Source: Corynebacterium urinipleomorphum (GTDB lineage Bacteria; Actinomycetota; Actinomycetes; Mycobacteriales; Mycobacteriaceae). Taken from it: a stretch of DNA of 64,000 nt. Of the stretch, positions 53,583 through 62,943 are shown in pieces. Position 1 is the stretch's first letter, and each line of letters starts with the position of its first letter. A program made the position numbers and the translations under genes. The DNA is taken from assembly GCF_900155535.1 (NCBI RefSeq), contig NZ_LT706963.1:367094-431093 (forward strand). The letters are read 5' to 3'. The notes under the pieces were generated by a model that made no database searches, was not told the DNA's origin, and saw only the letters and a list, made by a program, of their open reading frames with translations.

Positions 53583-54668
53583 ATGAACACGTTTGACGCT
53601 TTCCTCGCTTCTGTCGCGAGCCCCATGGATGTCCTGGCTGGTTTCGACCGTCAGGCAGCTCGTGACGCCGGCGTCAAACCCACCACTGTTGATGAGTGGG
53701 AGCGTGTTCACACCGTCTACTTCGGCCCGACGAGGTTCACCCGCAAGCAAGCCCATGCCATCCGGATCGCCCGGGAGACGGGGAAGTCTCTGGATCAGTT
53801 GGTGTTGATCGAAAACCAACTCAAAGCAGTCAAGAACCGCACTGAGACGTGGCGGTTACGCCTCGCGTTGTTGTCCGTGCACGGTGACTACAACACGTTG
53901 AAGCGTCGCGCGAAGACGATCATCCCCGATCCGGGTGCTGACGCCCCGGCCCCAGTGTCGACGGTCCGGTTCAGCACACCGAAGAAGGGGAAACGTTCCT
54001 TTACCGCCACCGGTGACGATAGTTTCATCGCCGCCTTGGAGTACGCCTTGCGCCGGAATCTGGATCCGGGTCGTCCGGCGGGCCCACAAATGTACGAGGC
54101 ACTCACGAAGATTCTGAAGGGTGAGGGTGGTGTGGCTGATGCTGTACCCCGCCCACTGGTGGTAGTGCCGCTAGCAGAGCACACGAGGATTCTGCGTGGT
54201 GAAGGCAACGACACCATCCTGGGACTATCTGACGGCACCACCATGACAGGTGCGGAGTATTTGGCCCGGTTCCACGGGGAAGATCTGGAAGTAGCGATCT
54301 TCCATCCGCAGGCGGGTGCGGTGAACCTGTACGACACGCAGCGTTTCGCCAACACCAAGCAGCGTGACCTTGCCCGAGCAACACTCACGACGTGTCCGGT
54401 GCCGGGGTGCCGGCATGCCGCTGATAACTGCGAGGTGCATCATGTCACCGCGTGGTCACGCGGCGGGCAGACCAACATGAACAATCTCGCGGTGGTGTGC
54501 AGGTACCACAACCGCACCAACGACGATGACCCCACCCGCCACCACCGGGGACGGGTAGAGATCAGGGCAGGAACCCCGGTGTGGGTATCCCCCAGGGGGC
54601 GACCGGCGGCGAACACCATCCACCAATACGGTGCGATGCACCTACTGTTCGGAAAACAACGAGAATAA
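53583..54668 (+). CDS. HNH endonuclease signature protein of the 13E12/DUF222 family
   Basis: A 361-aa protein with an N-terminal helical DUF222-like part and a C-terminal HNH zinc module: CPVPGCRHAADNCEVHHVTA, then WSRGGQTNMNNLAVVCRYHN. The two cysteines, the HH pair, the central N and the final H are all present, so nuclease function is plausible. Family members occur in many diverged copies in actinobacteria, where they are called 13E12 repeat proteins; one copy type in M. tuberculosis serves as a prophage attachment site. ATG 53583 (MNTFDAF) is preferred to 53493 because translation from there would run through the DnaA-box-like repeat. Stand-alone gene; natural target unknown. Confidence 0.8.
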   Translation: MNTFDAFLASVASPMDVLAGFDRQAARDAGVKPTTVDEWERVHTVYFGPTRFTRKQAHAIRIARETGKSLDQLVLIENQLKAVKNRTETWRLRLALLSVHGDYNTLKRRAKTIIPDPGADAPAPVSTVRFSTPKKGKRSFTATGDDSFIAALEYALRRNLDPGRPAGPQMYEALTKILKGEGGVADAVPRPLVVVPLAEHTRILRGEGNDTILGLSDGTTMTGAEYLARFHGEDLEVAIFHPQAGAVNLYDTQRFANTKQRDLARATLTTCPVPGCRHAADNCEVHHVTAWSRGGQTNMNNLAVVCRYHNRTNDDDPTRHHRGRVEIRAGTPVWVSPRGRPAANTIHQYGAMHLLFGKQRE

Positions 54669-55054
54669 ACAACGAGAATAGCGCCAGGACCGATTTGCGG
54701 GCCAGCAGACAGACACGGACATAGCGGATAGGAGCGGGAAGCAGTCGCACGTCCGGAGCACGAGCTGAAACAGCCGGGACGGCCGGGGACGAAGCACGCC
54801 CTGCGGCCCTGTCGGCATGCGTTCGGTCAGCAACCGCGTGTCTGAACGGTCTGGCGCAGCTGTCAGCGATCTTTAAAAGGTAGCCCAAAATGCTCCCCGA
54901 AATGTAGCCCAGTGGCGCGCTTTGAAAGGCAGCACTCTCGGTGTGCCGGGGTCGCACTCTGTGGTCGACCACGCAAAGCGCGAACTTCCGCTCGGGAATA
55001 ACGGGGCCTTGGTTCGCATCACTCCGTTTCCTCTTGTGCGTATGCTCGGCGGTT
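54669..55054 (+). other. Intergenic region after the HNH gene
   Basis: About 385 bases. It contains two close copies of GTAGCCCA (around 54882 and 54905) and a possible -10, TATGCT, at 55041-55046. A 234-codon minus-strand frame crosses it, but that frame overlaps genes on both sides, begins inside one of them and resembles no family, so I do not call it. I see no RNA gene. Confidence 0.35.
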
Positions 55055-55774
55055 GTGCATGACCCCACCCGCATACCCCGCGTCCTCGACCGTTTACGCG
55101 ACACTTGGGAGGGCCAGCCGGACTTGCCGCTGGCGACGCTGTTCGGGATCCTCGCCAACCGCGGCGCAGGGTGGGGCACGACAGACGCTGAGCTAGAGCA
55201 ATTGCTTATCGACGAATCCACCTCCCACCCCTCCGATCTTCCCCTCACCAAGCAAGGACGATGCACCGGCGATTTCCTGGTGGAGACCGCTTCGCCGGAT
55301 CACAGGGTGACATTGACTGCCGGGGGCGACGTGGTGGCGCGGTCGATGGGGGACAGGGACCGACAACCGAGTGTGTGGGCGTACGGGTCGGTGCGTCCGA
55401 CGGGGCCAGGAAGAATGCTGGTCGTGCGCGATACTGAGGGTATCGAGCACCGGATGGGGGTAGTCACGCTGATCTCCCGCGTCGCCGGTAACGCAACCGC
55501 AGTGGAAGCCGTTGACGAGACGACCATTGAGGGAACACGTCGTCATGAGATCGGTAATGCAGTGTGGTTGCTGATCCTCGAGGATCAATCGCGGATTCTG
55601 CTCACCCAGAGACTGCACGTGTGGCAGTTGAATGGGCGCAGCGTGAAAAAGACAACGCACGCCTGGGAGCAGGTCGTGCGTTGTCGTGTCGGCGAGCACT
55701 TCGCCTATGTGTCGGCGGGAGGGGAGAGGGTGGTGCTGGGGGTCGTCGATAAGCTGCTGCTTTTAGAGAGCTAA
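55055..55774 (+). CDS. Unrecognised protein, probably leaderless
   Basis: A 239-aa soluble protein, if started at GTG 55055, eight bases after a TATGCT box (55041-55046) and without a Shine-Dalgarno sequence, consistent with a leaderless mRNA. The N-terminal 60 residues (RIPRVLDRLRDTWEGQPDLP, then LATLFGILANRG) form a helical module resembling small proteins with a W-x-x-x-PDL-L pattern. The rest is beta-rich (VTLTAGGDVVARSMGDRD, YGSVRPTGPGRMLVVRD) without catalytic motifs that I can name. An in-frame ATG at 54941 gives 38 extra residues of unlikely composition. It ends with a 4-base convergent overlap with the amaP-like gene. Confidence 0.6.
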   Translation: MHDPTRIPRVLDRLRDTWEGQPDLPLATLFGILANRGAGWGTTDAELEQLLIDESTSHPSDLPLTKQGRCTGDFLVETASPDHRVTLTAGGDVVARSMGDRDRQPSVWAYGSVRPTGPGRMLVVRDTEGIEHRMGVVTLISRVAGNATAVEAVDETTIEGTRRHEIGNAVWLLILEDQSRILLTQRLHVWQLNGRSVKKTTHAWEQVVRCRVGEHFAYVSAGGERVVLGVVDKLLLLES

Positions 55775-56331
55775 GCGGTGACCTTATCCAGGTGGAGCTT
55801 GAACACGGTGTCGATGTCCATGGTGTCCACGGCATCGCGGAAATCCGCGTCCATCTGCTCGACGTAGCTCACCACCGTCTCCAGGGGGAAATCCGGGTTC
55901 GCAGTGACGGTGAACGTGGCTGTCGGGCGGTCGCCGACGAATGCGACGGACTGCTTCGCCTGCGTCACAATCTCAGTCTGCTCTGCGTGGTTGCATGCCG
56001 CCTGAGCGACGCGTGCGACATTGATACGCGTATCACCGAGATCCGGCTGGGCCGGTGCAATGAAGCGGTTGTTGAAGCCGCGGTTGCGGATATTCGGCAT
56101 GATCAGCCACAGACCCAAAATAATGGAGCCAATCAGAGTGCCCACGAGAGCTGCGGTGTACCAGTTCATCCCGGGGACGTCGGTGAGCAGCGAGCGGTTG
56201 ATGCCGCGCACGAACTCGGAAACATAGGGGATGTCCCAGTACAGAGCAGCCGGAATCAGCCCGCCGGCCAAGAGGAGCAGGCCGAGCAGGAAGATGATCA
56301 ACCTGTCGAAGAATGCCAGTGTGCGTGTCAT
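55771..56331 (-). CDS. amaP: Alkaline shock response membrane anchor protein AmaP-like
   Basis: A 186-aa protein with two TM helices (FFDRLIIFLLGLLLLAGGLI and NWYTAALVGTLIGSIILGLW) and a cytoplasmic C-terminal domain (INVARVAQAACNHAEQTEIV). This is the AmaP layout, which tethers Asp23/Gls24 proteins to the membrane in Gram-positive bacteria. ATG 56331 overlaps the next gene's stop (ATGA). A longer upstream frame to 56829 is an overlap artefact. It is the last gene of the leftward Asp23 cluster. Confidence 0.8.
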   Translation of the reverse strand: MTRTLAFFDRLIIFLLGLLLLAGGLIPAALYWDIPYVSEFVRGINRSLLTDVPGMNWYTAALVGTLIGSIILGLWLIMPNIRNRGFNNRFIAPAQPDLGDTRINVARVAQAACNHAEQTEIVTQAKQSVAFVGDRPTATFTVTANPDFPLETVVSYVEQMDADFRDAVDTMDIDTVFKLHLDKVTA

Positions 56332-56900
56332 GCCAGCTCCTTCGCTTGGGTCGGGCGGTGAATGTTGACGCGGACCTTCGGTGCCTGCGCGAGACGCTGC
56401 ATTTCGCCTCCGAGCACCTCGGTGAGGCGCTGGTCGAGACCCTGGGATCCGTCGTCCTCCACGTCGATGGTGAGCTTTTTGCGAGTCGCGCGGGAGGCGA
56501 TGTTGGAGCGGCCGAGCTCGGAGCGCGCGGACGCCGTCGCTTTGCGTGCCACGTCGACTGGGCGCATCCAGATGGAGGACGCAGAGTCGACGCGTACGTA
56601 ACGGCGCGGACGCGGCTTGAAAGCGGTGATGATCAGCCACAGGCCCACGAGCGCGACAATGATGCCGATGGTGACTCCGAGCGGGTTCACCGTGGCGGTG
56701 CCCAGCCAGTCGAGGGCGGGGCGCACCCACGAGTTCTGCGGGTCGTTCTCCTGGTAGCGGTACCACAGGTCGCGTCCGATCATGCCGGACAGAGCGAGGA
56801 ACGCCAAGCCAAGCAGAATCGTGAGCCATCGGACTGCGGGATTGCCTTTAGGTTCTGCGCCGGAGCGTGGGCCGTTGAATTCTTGTGTCGGTTGTGCCAC
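56328..56900 (-). CDS. DUF6286-like Asp23-associated membrane protein
   Basis: A 190-aa protein with two TM helices (WLTILLGLAFLALSGMIGRD; LGVTIGIIVALVGLWLIITA) and a cytoplasmic C-terminal domain. There, SSIWMRPVDVARKATASARS and the RKKLTIDVEDDG strand resemble the domain found beside actinobacterial Asp23 genes (DUF6286). It starts six bases after the proline-rich Asp23 gene and overlaps the amaP-like gene. Probably part of the membrane platform for Asp23 proteins. Confidence 0.72.
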   Translation of the reverse strand: MAQPTQEFNGPRSGAEPKGNPAVRWLTILLGLAFLALSGMIGRDLWYRYQENDPQNSWVRPALDWLGTATVNPLGVTIGIIVALVGLWLIITAFKPRPRRYVRVDSASSIWMRPVDVARKATASARSELGRSNIASRATRKKLTIDVEDDGSQGLDQRLTEVLGGEMQRLAQAPKVRVNIHRPTQAKELA

Positions 56901-56905
56901 GGCGT

Positions 56906-57991
56906 TTACACCTCCTTGTTGTCGTCGCTCGGACGGATGCGGACAGTCTGGGCTGTGTTCTCGCTCAGCGGCAGCTCGAGGGCGTCGTCTGCGGCGAACT
57001 CCGCCTCGATAATGACGGGGGCGAGTGGGCGTTGCGGCGGAACGTGCGGCTCAACGACATTCAACGGAGGAACGCTGATCGCGCGCAGCGGCTCGGGCAT
57101 CGGCTTGACGACGTCCACATGTCCCAGCCTTGCCACCTCAATCTGCGCCAGCGGCTTCTGCGCCGGAAGGGAGACCGGTGCCAGCTGTGACGGCCGCGTG
57201 ACCTCGATGAGGCGCAGCGGCTGAGGCGCCGGGCGTTCTACCGGGACGCGGGGTGCGAACTGGTTCACCGTGATCTGTTTCAGTGGGGCCGGCGCCGGAG
57301 TTGAGACGGGACGCGGCCGCGTCGGGCGTGCGATGCTGACGGCACGCAGCGGTGCTGGCTCAGGGCGCTCAGGACTGACGGGCCGTGCCGGCTCTGGGGT
57401 GTCCACGTGGATCACGTGCTGCGGAGCAGGAGCTTCCACCGTCCGCGGGCGCGGTGGCAGGGGTGCGGTGACATGCTTGATCTGCATCGGTGCAGGAGTG
57501 TGCACGGGCTGCAGATTGCGGTAGAGCGAGTCGTCCACGTCGATCTCAGCGAGTTTCATCGGCGGCTGCACCACGGGGGATGCCACCTCTGAACGGGTGA
57601 CACGGATCGCGGTTGGCGCGATGTCGGTGGGGTGGCGCAGCAGGTCGTTGCGGGTGACGCGGTCACCGAGGGCGGTCGCTTCCGCGTCAGCCACCACGAT
57701 ATTCACCTTCTGCACCGCCAGACCCGTCAGTGTCTCCACGTGGGAGCCGACGGTTTGGCGGATTTCGTCGGTAATCGCGCCGACGGGGGCGGGGTACGAG
57801 CTGACGATCTCCACATCCAGGATGACTGAGCTCGCCGGGCGGTCGATCTGGGCATCCACGCGCGGGAAACTGCGGCCTGCGAGACCGGCAAGTTTCGCGT
57901 CGATCTCGCGGACACCCGGAACGGTCAGCACGGCGACTTCAGCGACTCGTTCGACCGCCTTTTCGCTAATGCGGTAGGAGGCTGGATCCAT
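56906..57991 (-). CDS. Asp23/Gls24-family protein with long proline-repeat tail
   Basis: A 361-aa protein. Residues 1 to about 110 are an Asp23/Gls24 domain (YRISEKAVERVAEVAVLTVP, then GVREIDAKL). The remaining 250 residues are a chain of proline-rich units of roughly 23-27 residues with the pattern P-x-P-L-[RK]-x-I/V (PAPLRAVSIARP, PAPLKQITVNQF, PQPLRLIEVTRP, QKPLAQIEVARL, PEPLRAISVPPL). Ordinary Asp23 proteins lack such a tail. It is cytoplasmic by prediction. Its ATG overlaps the stop of the DUF2273-like gene (TAATG), so the two are coupled. Confidence 0.78.
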   Translation of the reverse strand: MDPASYRISEKAVERVAEVAVLTVPGVREIDAKLAGLAGRSFPRVDAQIDRPASSVILDVEIVSSYPAPVGAITDEIRQTVGSHVETLTGLAVQKVNIVVADAEATALGDRVTRNDLLRHPTDIAPTAIRVTRSEVASPVVQPPMKLAEIDVDDSLYRNLQPVHTPAPMQIKHVTAPLPPRPRTVEAPAPQHVIHVDTPEPARPVSPERPEPAPLRAVSIARPTRPRPVSTPAPAPLKQITVNQFAPRVPVERPAPQPLRLIEVTRPSQLAPVSLPAQKPLAQIEVARLGHVDVVKPMPEPLRAISVPPLNVVEPHVPPQRPLAPVIIEAEFAADDALELPLSENTAQTVRIRPSDDNKEV

Positions 57992-58191
57992 TAGCCGCGA
58001 CCCCGCCCGGAGGTGGTGCTGACCAATTCAGCCAAGTCGATGCGCCCTTCAAGCTGCGCTCCGACGACCCCGCCGATGGCGCCGAACAGGAGCGTGAAGA
58101 AGAACCCGATCCAGCCGCCGAAGATCAGGGCGAACGCCAGCACGACGCCGATCACAGCGCCGAGGACTGTCTTATTGGAAAAAATGTTCAT
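57991..58191 (-). CDS. Small DUF2273-like membrane protein
   Basis: A 66-aa protein with two close hydrophobic helices (VLGAVIGVVLAFALIFGGWI and FFFTLLFGAIGGVVGAQL), typical of the small DUF2273-like membrane proteins found with Asp23/Gls24 genes. It ends in a G/R tail. A TAATG junction joins it to the next gene. No soluble domain. Confidence 0.72.
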   Translation of the reverse strand: MNIFSNKTVLGAVIGVVLAFALIFGGWIGFFFTLLFGAIGGVVGAQLEGRIDLAELVSTTSGRGRG

Positions 58192-58273
58192 GTGTGTTCC
58201 ACATTTCTTGTGCGTTGTTAAGGCATCGCGTCTCGGTGCTCACGGAGCGCGGTGCTTGCTGTGCCCAGAGCCT

Positions 58274-58337
58274 GCCGGGCGCGGTTGTTGCCAGGCGCAG
58301 TGGTTGCCGGACGCGATGCTTGTCAGGCGCGGTGTCA
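58274..58337. repeat. Four imperfect 16-bp tandem repeats
   Basis: Units GCCGGGCGCGGTTGTT (58274-58289), GCCAGGCGCAGTGGTT, GCCGGACGCGATGCTT and GTCAGGCGCGGTGTCA (58322-58337). They share G[CT]C[AG]G[GA]CGC. They fill most of the gap between the small Asp23-like gene and the DUF2273-like gene and touch the 3' end of the former. Two more degenerate units may precede them. Confidence 0.65.
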
Positions 58338-58652
58338 CGCGGCGTCGTCGAAAACGACATCGATGCGCGGATCAGCGTCGGCTTCCTCGAAAGCAGACAA
58401 AGACGTGACTGCCGTGCGGACATCTGCCACGATCGCGGGGATCTGGCGGCGGGAGGACAGGTCGTAGGTGAGGTGTAGGGCGAGGTGGGGGACGGAGCCG
58501 TCGATAAGCTGAATGCCTTCGATCATGGCTCCGCTGACCCGCAGGAACGCCTGACCCATGCGACCGCCGGACACTCCCGCCACACCGTCGACTGAAAGCG
58601 CCGCGTCGCGGATGGATTCCGCGACTTCCTGGGTGACGGAGAATGCGGCCAT
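58335..58652 (-). CDS. Small Asp23/Gls24-like protein
   Basis: A 105-aa protein matching an Asp23-like domain: SVTQEVAESIRDAALSVDGV, then IDGSVPHLALHLTYDLSSRRQIPAIVADVRTAV in pieces typical of the family beta strands and helix. No TM helix. It starts three bases after the stop of the larger Asp23 gene, so they are co-transcribed. About 140 bases with tandem repeats separate it from the next gene. Confidence 0.7.
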   Translation of the reverse strand: MAAFSVTQEVAESIRDAALSVDGVAGVSGGRMGQAFLRVSGAMIEGIQLIDGSVPHLALHLTYDLSSRRQIPAIVADVRTAVTSLSAFEEADADPRIDVVFDDAA

Positions 58653-58654
58653 TC

Positions 58655-59161
58655 TTACTGGTCCAGAGCCTGGGTGGTGGACTGCTCGCGGACGGTCTCA
58701 GCCTCGGTGGCCTCCTCCGGGAGGTTCACGTCGTGGACGGTGACGTCGACGCGGTCGACGATGAGGCCGGTCATGCGGGTAATGGCGATCGTGATGTTCT
58801 CGCGGATCGCGTTAGCCAACTCGTGGATGGCCACGCCGTACTCGGCGATGACGGCGACAGCGACGTTGGCGTGGCCGTTCTCCACAGCGACGTTGACACC
58901 CTGCTGGACGTTGGTGGACGAGGTCAGGGACTCGCGCACTGCGCCCCACATGCGGGCAGCGCCGCCACCCAGGTTGTGCACGCCGGACACCTCACGCGCG
59001 GCGATGCCGGCGATCTTGCCCACGACGTTGTCGTCGATGACGGTGGTGCCGTGCTCGGTCTCGAGGACCTCGTTGCGCGGCTGGTTCTGGGCCTCGAGGG
59101 TGGTGGAGCCGTTGTTCGCCGGGGTGTTGTTGGAGTTCTGGGTAGCGTTGTTGTCAGCCAT
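58655..59161 (-). CDS. Asp23/Gls24 family envelope stress response protein
   Basis: A 168-aa Asp23-family protein. After an N/Q-rich disordered start (about 1-35) comes the core: TTVIDDNVVGKIAGIAAREV, SGVHNLGG, NVQQGVNVAVENGHANVAVA, VIAEYGVAIHELANAIRENI and DRVDVTVHDVNLPEE. In other Gram-positives Asp23 coats the cytoplasmic membrane through AmaP and supports envelope homeostasis. GAAAGGA lies before the ATG. It is the first gene of the leftward cluster and is divergent from the S10 operon. Confidence 0.88.
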   Translation of the reverse strand: MADNNATQNSNNTPANNGSTTLEAQNQPRNEVLETEHGTTVIDDNVVGKIAGIAAREVSGVHNLGGGAARMWGAVRESLTSSTNVQQGVNVAVENGHANVAVAVIAEYGVAIHELANAIRENITIAITRMTGLIVDRVDVTVHDVNLPEEATEAETVREQSTTQALDQ

Positions 59162-59812
59162 GACAATCCTTTCGCAATATGCGGTTTTGTCGAGTGCAGT
59201 GGATGCGCCGGAAAACCAACCGGCGTAACAGGGGCCAATCGTATGTGTAAAACTCTGGCCCGGCCATCAACGAGGGGAATCGACACCAATTCGATACAAA
59301 CCGGCAGTTTGCGTTTTCGGCGACCTGTGTGTTTGAATACTCGGGTTGCTTTAACACGGCGCATTCGCGCTGCTGGTAAGGCGAACATGACACCTTTGCA
59401 CGACGAGCTTCATTCGCTTGTCGACGAAGGACCTGCGATCGAGCACAGGCCACCACCCGAGTAGGCACTCTCGAGACCAGGGACCGGAGAAGGGGCATGG
59501 CAAATAAACAGCGGCAGTACGTAAGGGCCACGTCGGCGCGATCGTGAAAACGACCCCGCCCAACCCCTTCCGAGCCTGACACTGGGGAATCTTCCCAGCG
59601 GAAGCACTGGCAGACGCGTTGTTTATGCGCGCGTGCACCTTCCGCCGAGCGTCATGGCAGTCATTCGTTTGAACAGACACTGGCGTTGGTGCCGGCCTTC
59701 AATCCGGACAACGTTATAGAGAAACTGAAAGCTATCAATCCCACCTCTGTCACCGGAGAACCTCAGTTGCAGGGAATAACGGTGAAACGTGGGAAGCGAG
59801 GAAGAGGTTAAC
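59162..59812 (+). promoter_or_regulatory. Divergent region between the Asp23 cluster and the S10 operon
   Basis: About 650 bases with no gene I can support; small frames here are on both strands and without family features. TATAGA at 59715-59720 is a possible -10 for the S10 operon, placing a leader of about 90 bases. The minus-strand promoter for the Asp23 cluster probably lies near 59230-59260 where TACACATACGAT appears on that strand. GAGGAAGAGG near 59799 is the rpsJ ribosome binding site. Confidence 0.4.
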
Positions 59813-60118
59813 GTGGCGGGACAGAAGATCCGCATTCGGCTCAAGGCCTACGACCACGAAGCGATCGACGCATCTGCGAAGAAGATCGTGGAGACGGTTA
59901 CCCGCACGGGTGCCCGTGTCGTTGGACCGGTGCCGTTGCCCACTGAAAAGAACGTGTACGCCGTTATTCGTTCTCCCCACAAGTACAAGGACTCGCGCGA
60001 GCACTTTGAGATGCGCACCCACAAGCGCCTCATCGACATCCTCGACCCGACGCCGAAGACGGTTGATGCCCTTATGCGCATCGACCTCCCCGCGAGCGTT
60101 GACGTGAACATCCAGTAG
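59813..60118 (+). CDS. rpsJ: 30S ribosomal protein S10
   Basis: A 101-aa S10 (NusE), a 30S head protein that also acts in antitermination. [40 protein letters not shown] and the end [11 protein letters not shown] are standard. GTG 59813 gives the usual N-terminus; an upstream ATG at 59789 would add eight unusual residues. First gene of the S10 operon. Confidence 0.97.
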   Translation: MAGQKIRIRLKAYDHEAIDASAKKIVETVTRTGARVVGPVPLPTEKNVYAVIRSPHKYKDSREHFEMRTHKRLIDILDPTPKTVDALMRIDLPASVDVNIQ

Positions 60119-60132
60119 GGAGAACAAAACAT

Positions 60133-60786
60133 ATGACTAACGAGATCAAGGGCATTCTGGGCCGCAAGCTCGGTATGACCCAGATCTTCGACGAGGAGAA
60201 CCGGGTCATTCCGGTCACCGTCGTCGAGGCTGGGCCGTGCGTTGTCACCCAGATCCGCACCGCTGAGACCGATGGCTACTCCGCCATCCAGATCGCCTAC
60301 GGCGAGATTGATCCCCGTAAGGCAAAGAAGCCTCAGGCAGGCCACTACAAGAAGGCCGGCCAGAACCCGCGTCGCCACGTGGCAGAGATCCGCATGGACG
60401 ACACCTCTGCTTACGAGCTCGGCCAGGAAGTGACCGTCAACATCTTCGAGGGGGACACCTTCGTCGACGTTGCCGGCACCACCAAGGGCAAGGGCTACGC
60501 AGGCGCCATGAAGCGCCACGGTTTCGCTGGCCAGGGTGCCGCTCACGGTAACCAGGCTTCGCACCGCCGCGTCGGCTCCATCGGTGGCTGCGCCACCCCG
60601 GGCCGCGTGTTCAAGGGCACCCGCATGGCTGGCCGCATGGGCGGCAACCGTGTGACCACCCAGAACCTCAAGATTCAAAGGATCGACGGCGACTCCAACC
60701 TGCTCCTGATCAAGGGCGCCATCCCCGGCGCTAAGGGCAGCCTGGTCACCGTCAAGACCGCAGTGAAGGGCGGTGCTCACGCATGA
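60133..60786 (+). CDS. rplC: 50S ribosomal protein L3
   Basis: A 217-aa L3, an early 23S assembly protein near the peptidyl transferase centre. [34 protein letters not shown] and [15 protein letters not shown] are family hallmarks. It starts 14 bases after rpsJ and its stop overlaps the rplD start (ATGA). Confidence 0.97.
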   Translation: MTNEIKGILGRKLGMTQIFDEENRVIPVTVVEAGPCVVTQIRTAETDGYSAIQIAYGEIDPRKAKKPQAGHYKKAGQNPRRHVAEIRMDDTSAYELGQEVTVNIFEGDTFVDVAGTTKGKGYAGAMKRHGFAGQGAAHGNQASHRRVGSIGGCATPGRVFKGTRMAGRMGGNRVTTQNLKIQRIDGDSNLLLIKGAIPGAKGSLVTVKTAVKGGAHA

Positions 60787-61460
60787 CACTGACACTCGAC
60801 GTCCACACCGCTGACGGAGCCACCAAGGGCTCCGTTGAGCTCCCGGCCGAGTACTTCGACCGCGAGGCATCCGTGCCGCTGATGCACCAGGTTGTCACCG
60901 CGCAGCTCGCAGCTAAGCGCCAGGGCACCCACGCCACCAAGACGCGTGGCATGGTCGCTGGCGGCGGTAAGAAGCCGTTCCGCCAGAAGGGCACCGGCCG
61001 CGCCCGCCAGGGTTCGATCCGTGCTCCGCACTACACCGGCGGTGGCACCGTCCACGGTCCGCAGCCGCGTTCCTACGCTCAGCGCACCCCGAAAAAAATG
61101 ATCAAGGCCGCTCTCGCCGGTGCCCTGACCAACCGCGCTCAGAACGACCGCATCCACGTGGTCGAGGAGCTCGTTCCTGGCCAGACCCCGTCGACGAAGT
61201 CCGCACGCGCTTTCATCGAGCGCCTGACCGACCGCAAGTCGGTGCTGCTGGTCATCGGCCGCGAGGACGCTAACTCCCGCCTTTCCGCACGGAACCTGCC
61301 GGGCGTGACCATCCTCGAGCCGGGTCAGCTGAACGCATACGACGTGCTCAACGCCGACGATGTCGTCTTCTCTGTCGAGGCTCTGCACGACTTCGTCAAC
61401 CGCGACAACGCTGAGGCCGCCGGCTCCACCGTCGTCGCAGCTGAAAGCGAGGAGAACTAA
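60783..61460 (+). CDS. rplD: 50S ribosomal protein L4
   Basis: A 225-aa L4 lining the exit tunnel. The tunnel loop contains [20 protein letters not shown] with RARQGS. In some bacteria L4 represses the S10 operon; there is no sequence evidence for that here. The start overlaps the rplC stop and the stop overlaps the rplW start (TAATG). Confidence 0.97.
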   Translation: MTLTLDVHTADGATKGSVELPAEYFDREASVPLMHQVVTAQLAAKRQGTHATKTRGMVAGGGKKPFRQKGTGRARQGSIRAPHYTGGGTVHGPQPRSYAQRTPKKMIKAALAGALTNRAQNDRIHVVEELVPGQTPSTKSARAFIERLTDRKSVLLVIGREDANSRLSARNLPGVTILEPGQLNAYDVLNADDVVFSVEALHDFVNRDNAEAAGSTVVAAESEEN

Positions 61461-61765
61461 TGGCTAAGACCGCTAACTCGCGCGACATCATCATCGCCCC
61501 GGTCGTCTCTGAGAAGACCTACGCGCTGATGGAGCAGAACACTTACACGTTCTACGTCAACCCGAACGCGAACAAGACCCAGATCAAGATTGCCGTGGAG
61601 GACATCTTCGGCGTGAAGGTCGCTTCCGTGAACACCGTCAACCGCGAGGGCAAGCGCAAGCGTTCCCGCACCGGTTGGGGTAAGCGCAAGGACACCAAGC
61701 GCGCCTACGTCACCCTCCGCGAGGGCAGCGACTCCATCGACATCTTTGGCGGTGCTACTGCCTAA
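61460..61765 (+). CDS. rplW: 50S ribosomal protein L23
   Basis: A 101-aa L23 at the tunnel exit, the docking site for trigger factor and [23 protein letters not shown] and [20 protein letters not shown] are typical. Coupled to rplD by TAATG; rplB follows after 46 bases. Confidence 0.97.
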   Translation: MAKTANSRDIIIAPVVSEKTYALMEQNTYTFYVNPNANKTQIKIAVEDIFGVKVASVNTVNREGKRKRSRTGWGKRKDTKRAYVTLREGSDSIDIFGGATA

Positions 61766-61811
61766 GGGCAGATAGTTCCACCAAAGGTGGCCTGATTGAA
61801 AAGGAACCACT

Positions 61812-62648
61812 ATGGCTATTCGTAAGTACAAGCCGACAACCCCGGGTCGCCGCAACAGCTCCGTTTCCGAGTTCGAGGAGATCACTCGCTCGACTCCGGA
61901 AAAGTCTCTGGTGCGACCGCTCCCGAAGAAGGGTGGCCGTAACTCCCACGGTCACATCACCACCCGTCACCGCGGCGGTGGCCACAAGCGCCAGTACCGC
62001 GTCATCGACTTCCGTCGTTCCGACAAGGACGGCGTGCCTGCAAAGGTCGCTCACATCGAGTACGACCCGAACCGCACCGCCAACATCGCACTCCTGCACT
62101 ACGCAGATGGCGAGAAGCGCTACATCATCGCACCGAAGGGCCTGACCCAGGGCACCGTCGTCGAGGCTGGTGCCAACGCGGACATCAAGGTTGGCAACAA
62201 CCTTCCGCTGCGCAACATCCCGACCGGTACAACGATCCACGCTGTCGAGCTCAAGCCGGGTGCAGGCGCCAAGCTCGCCCGCTCCGCCGGCACGTCCATC
62301 CAGCTGCTGGGTAAGGAAGGCAGCTACGCAGTTCTGCGTATGCCGTCCTCCGAGATCCGCCGCGTGGACATCCGTTGCCGCGCGACTGTCGGCGAGGTCG
62401 GCAACGCCGACCAGATCAACATCCGTTGGGGTAAGGCCGGCCGTATGCGCTGGAAGGGCTGGAGGCCCACTGTCCGCGGTGTTGTCATGAACCCGGTCGA
62501 CCACCCGCACGGTGGTGGTGAGGGTAAGACCTCCGGTGGCCGCCACCCGGTTTCCCCGTGGGGCCAGAAAGAGGGTCGCACCCGCAACCCGAACCGTTAT
62601 TCCAACAACATGATCGTGCGCCGCCGCCGCCCGAACAAGAAGCGCTAA
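61812..62648 (+). CDS. rplB: 50S ribosomal protein L2
   Basis: A 278-aa L2, needed for subunit joining and peptidyl transfer. [40 protein letters not shown] and the C-terminal [20 protein letters not shown] with the essential histidine region are intact. Separate ribosome binding site AAAAGGA. Confidence 0.98.
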   Translation: MAIRKYKPTTPGRRNSSVSEFEEITRSTPEKSLVRPLPKKGGRNSHGHITTRHRGGGHKRQYRVIDFRRSDKDGVPAKVAHIEYDPNRTANIALLHYADGEKRYIIAPKGLTQGTVVEAGANADIKVGNNLPLRNIPTGTTIHAVELKPGAGAKLARSAGTSIQLLGKEGSYAVLRMPSSEIRRVDIRCRATVGEVGNADQINIRWGKAGRMRWKGWRPTVRGVVMNPVDHPHGGGEGKTSGGRHPVSPWGQKEGRTRNPNRYSNNMIVRRRRPNKKR

Positions 62649-62664
62649 GAGGAGGTAAATTCAC

Positions 62665-62940
62665 ATGCCACGCAGCCTGAAGAAAGGCCCGTTCGTCGAC
62701 GAACACCTCCTCAACAAGGTGGACGCACAGAACGAGGCTGGCACCAAGCAGGTCATCAAGACCTGGTCCCGCCGTTCGACCATTCTCCCCGATTTCATCG
62801 GCCACACCTTCGCCGTCCACGACGGCCGCAAGCACGTGCCGGTGTTCATCGACGAGTCCATGGTCGGCCACAAGCTCGGTGAGTTCGCACCGACCAAGAC
62901 CTTCAAGGGTCACGTCAAGGAAGAGAAGGGGCGTCGATAA
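62665..62940 (+). CDS. rpsS: 30S ribosomal protein S19
   Basis: A 91-aa S19 of the 30S head. [40 protein letters not shown] and [12 protein letters not shown] match the family. Ribosome binding site AGAGGAGG just upstream, 16 bases after rplB; rplV starts three bases after its stop. Confidence 0.97.
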   Translation: MPRSLKKGPFVDEHLLNKVDAQNEAGTKQVIKTWSRRSTILPDFIGHTFAVHDGRKHVPVFIDESMVGHKLGEFAPTKTFKGHVKEEKGRR

Positions 62941-62943
62941 GCG

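Noticed and set aside
54562..55266. Minus-strand frame of 234 codons across the HNH-downstream gap
   Set aside because: It overlaps genes at both ends, has low-complexity translation and no ribosome binding site.
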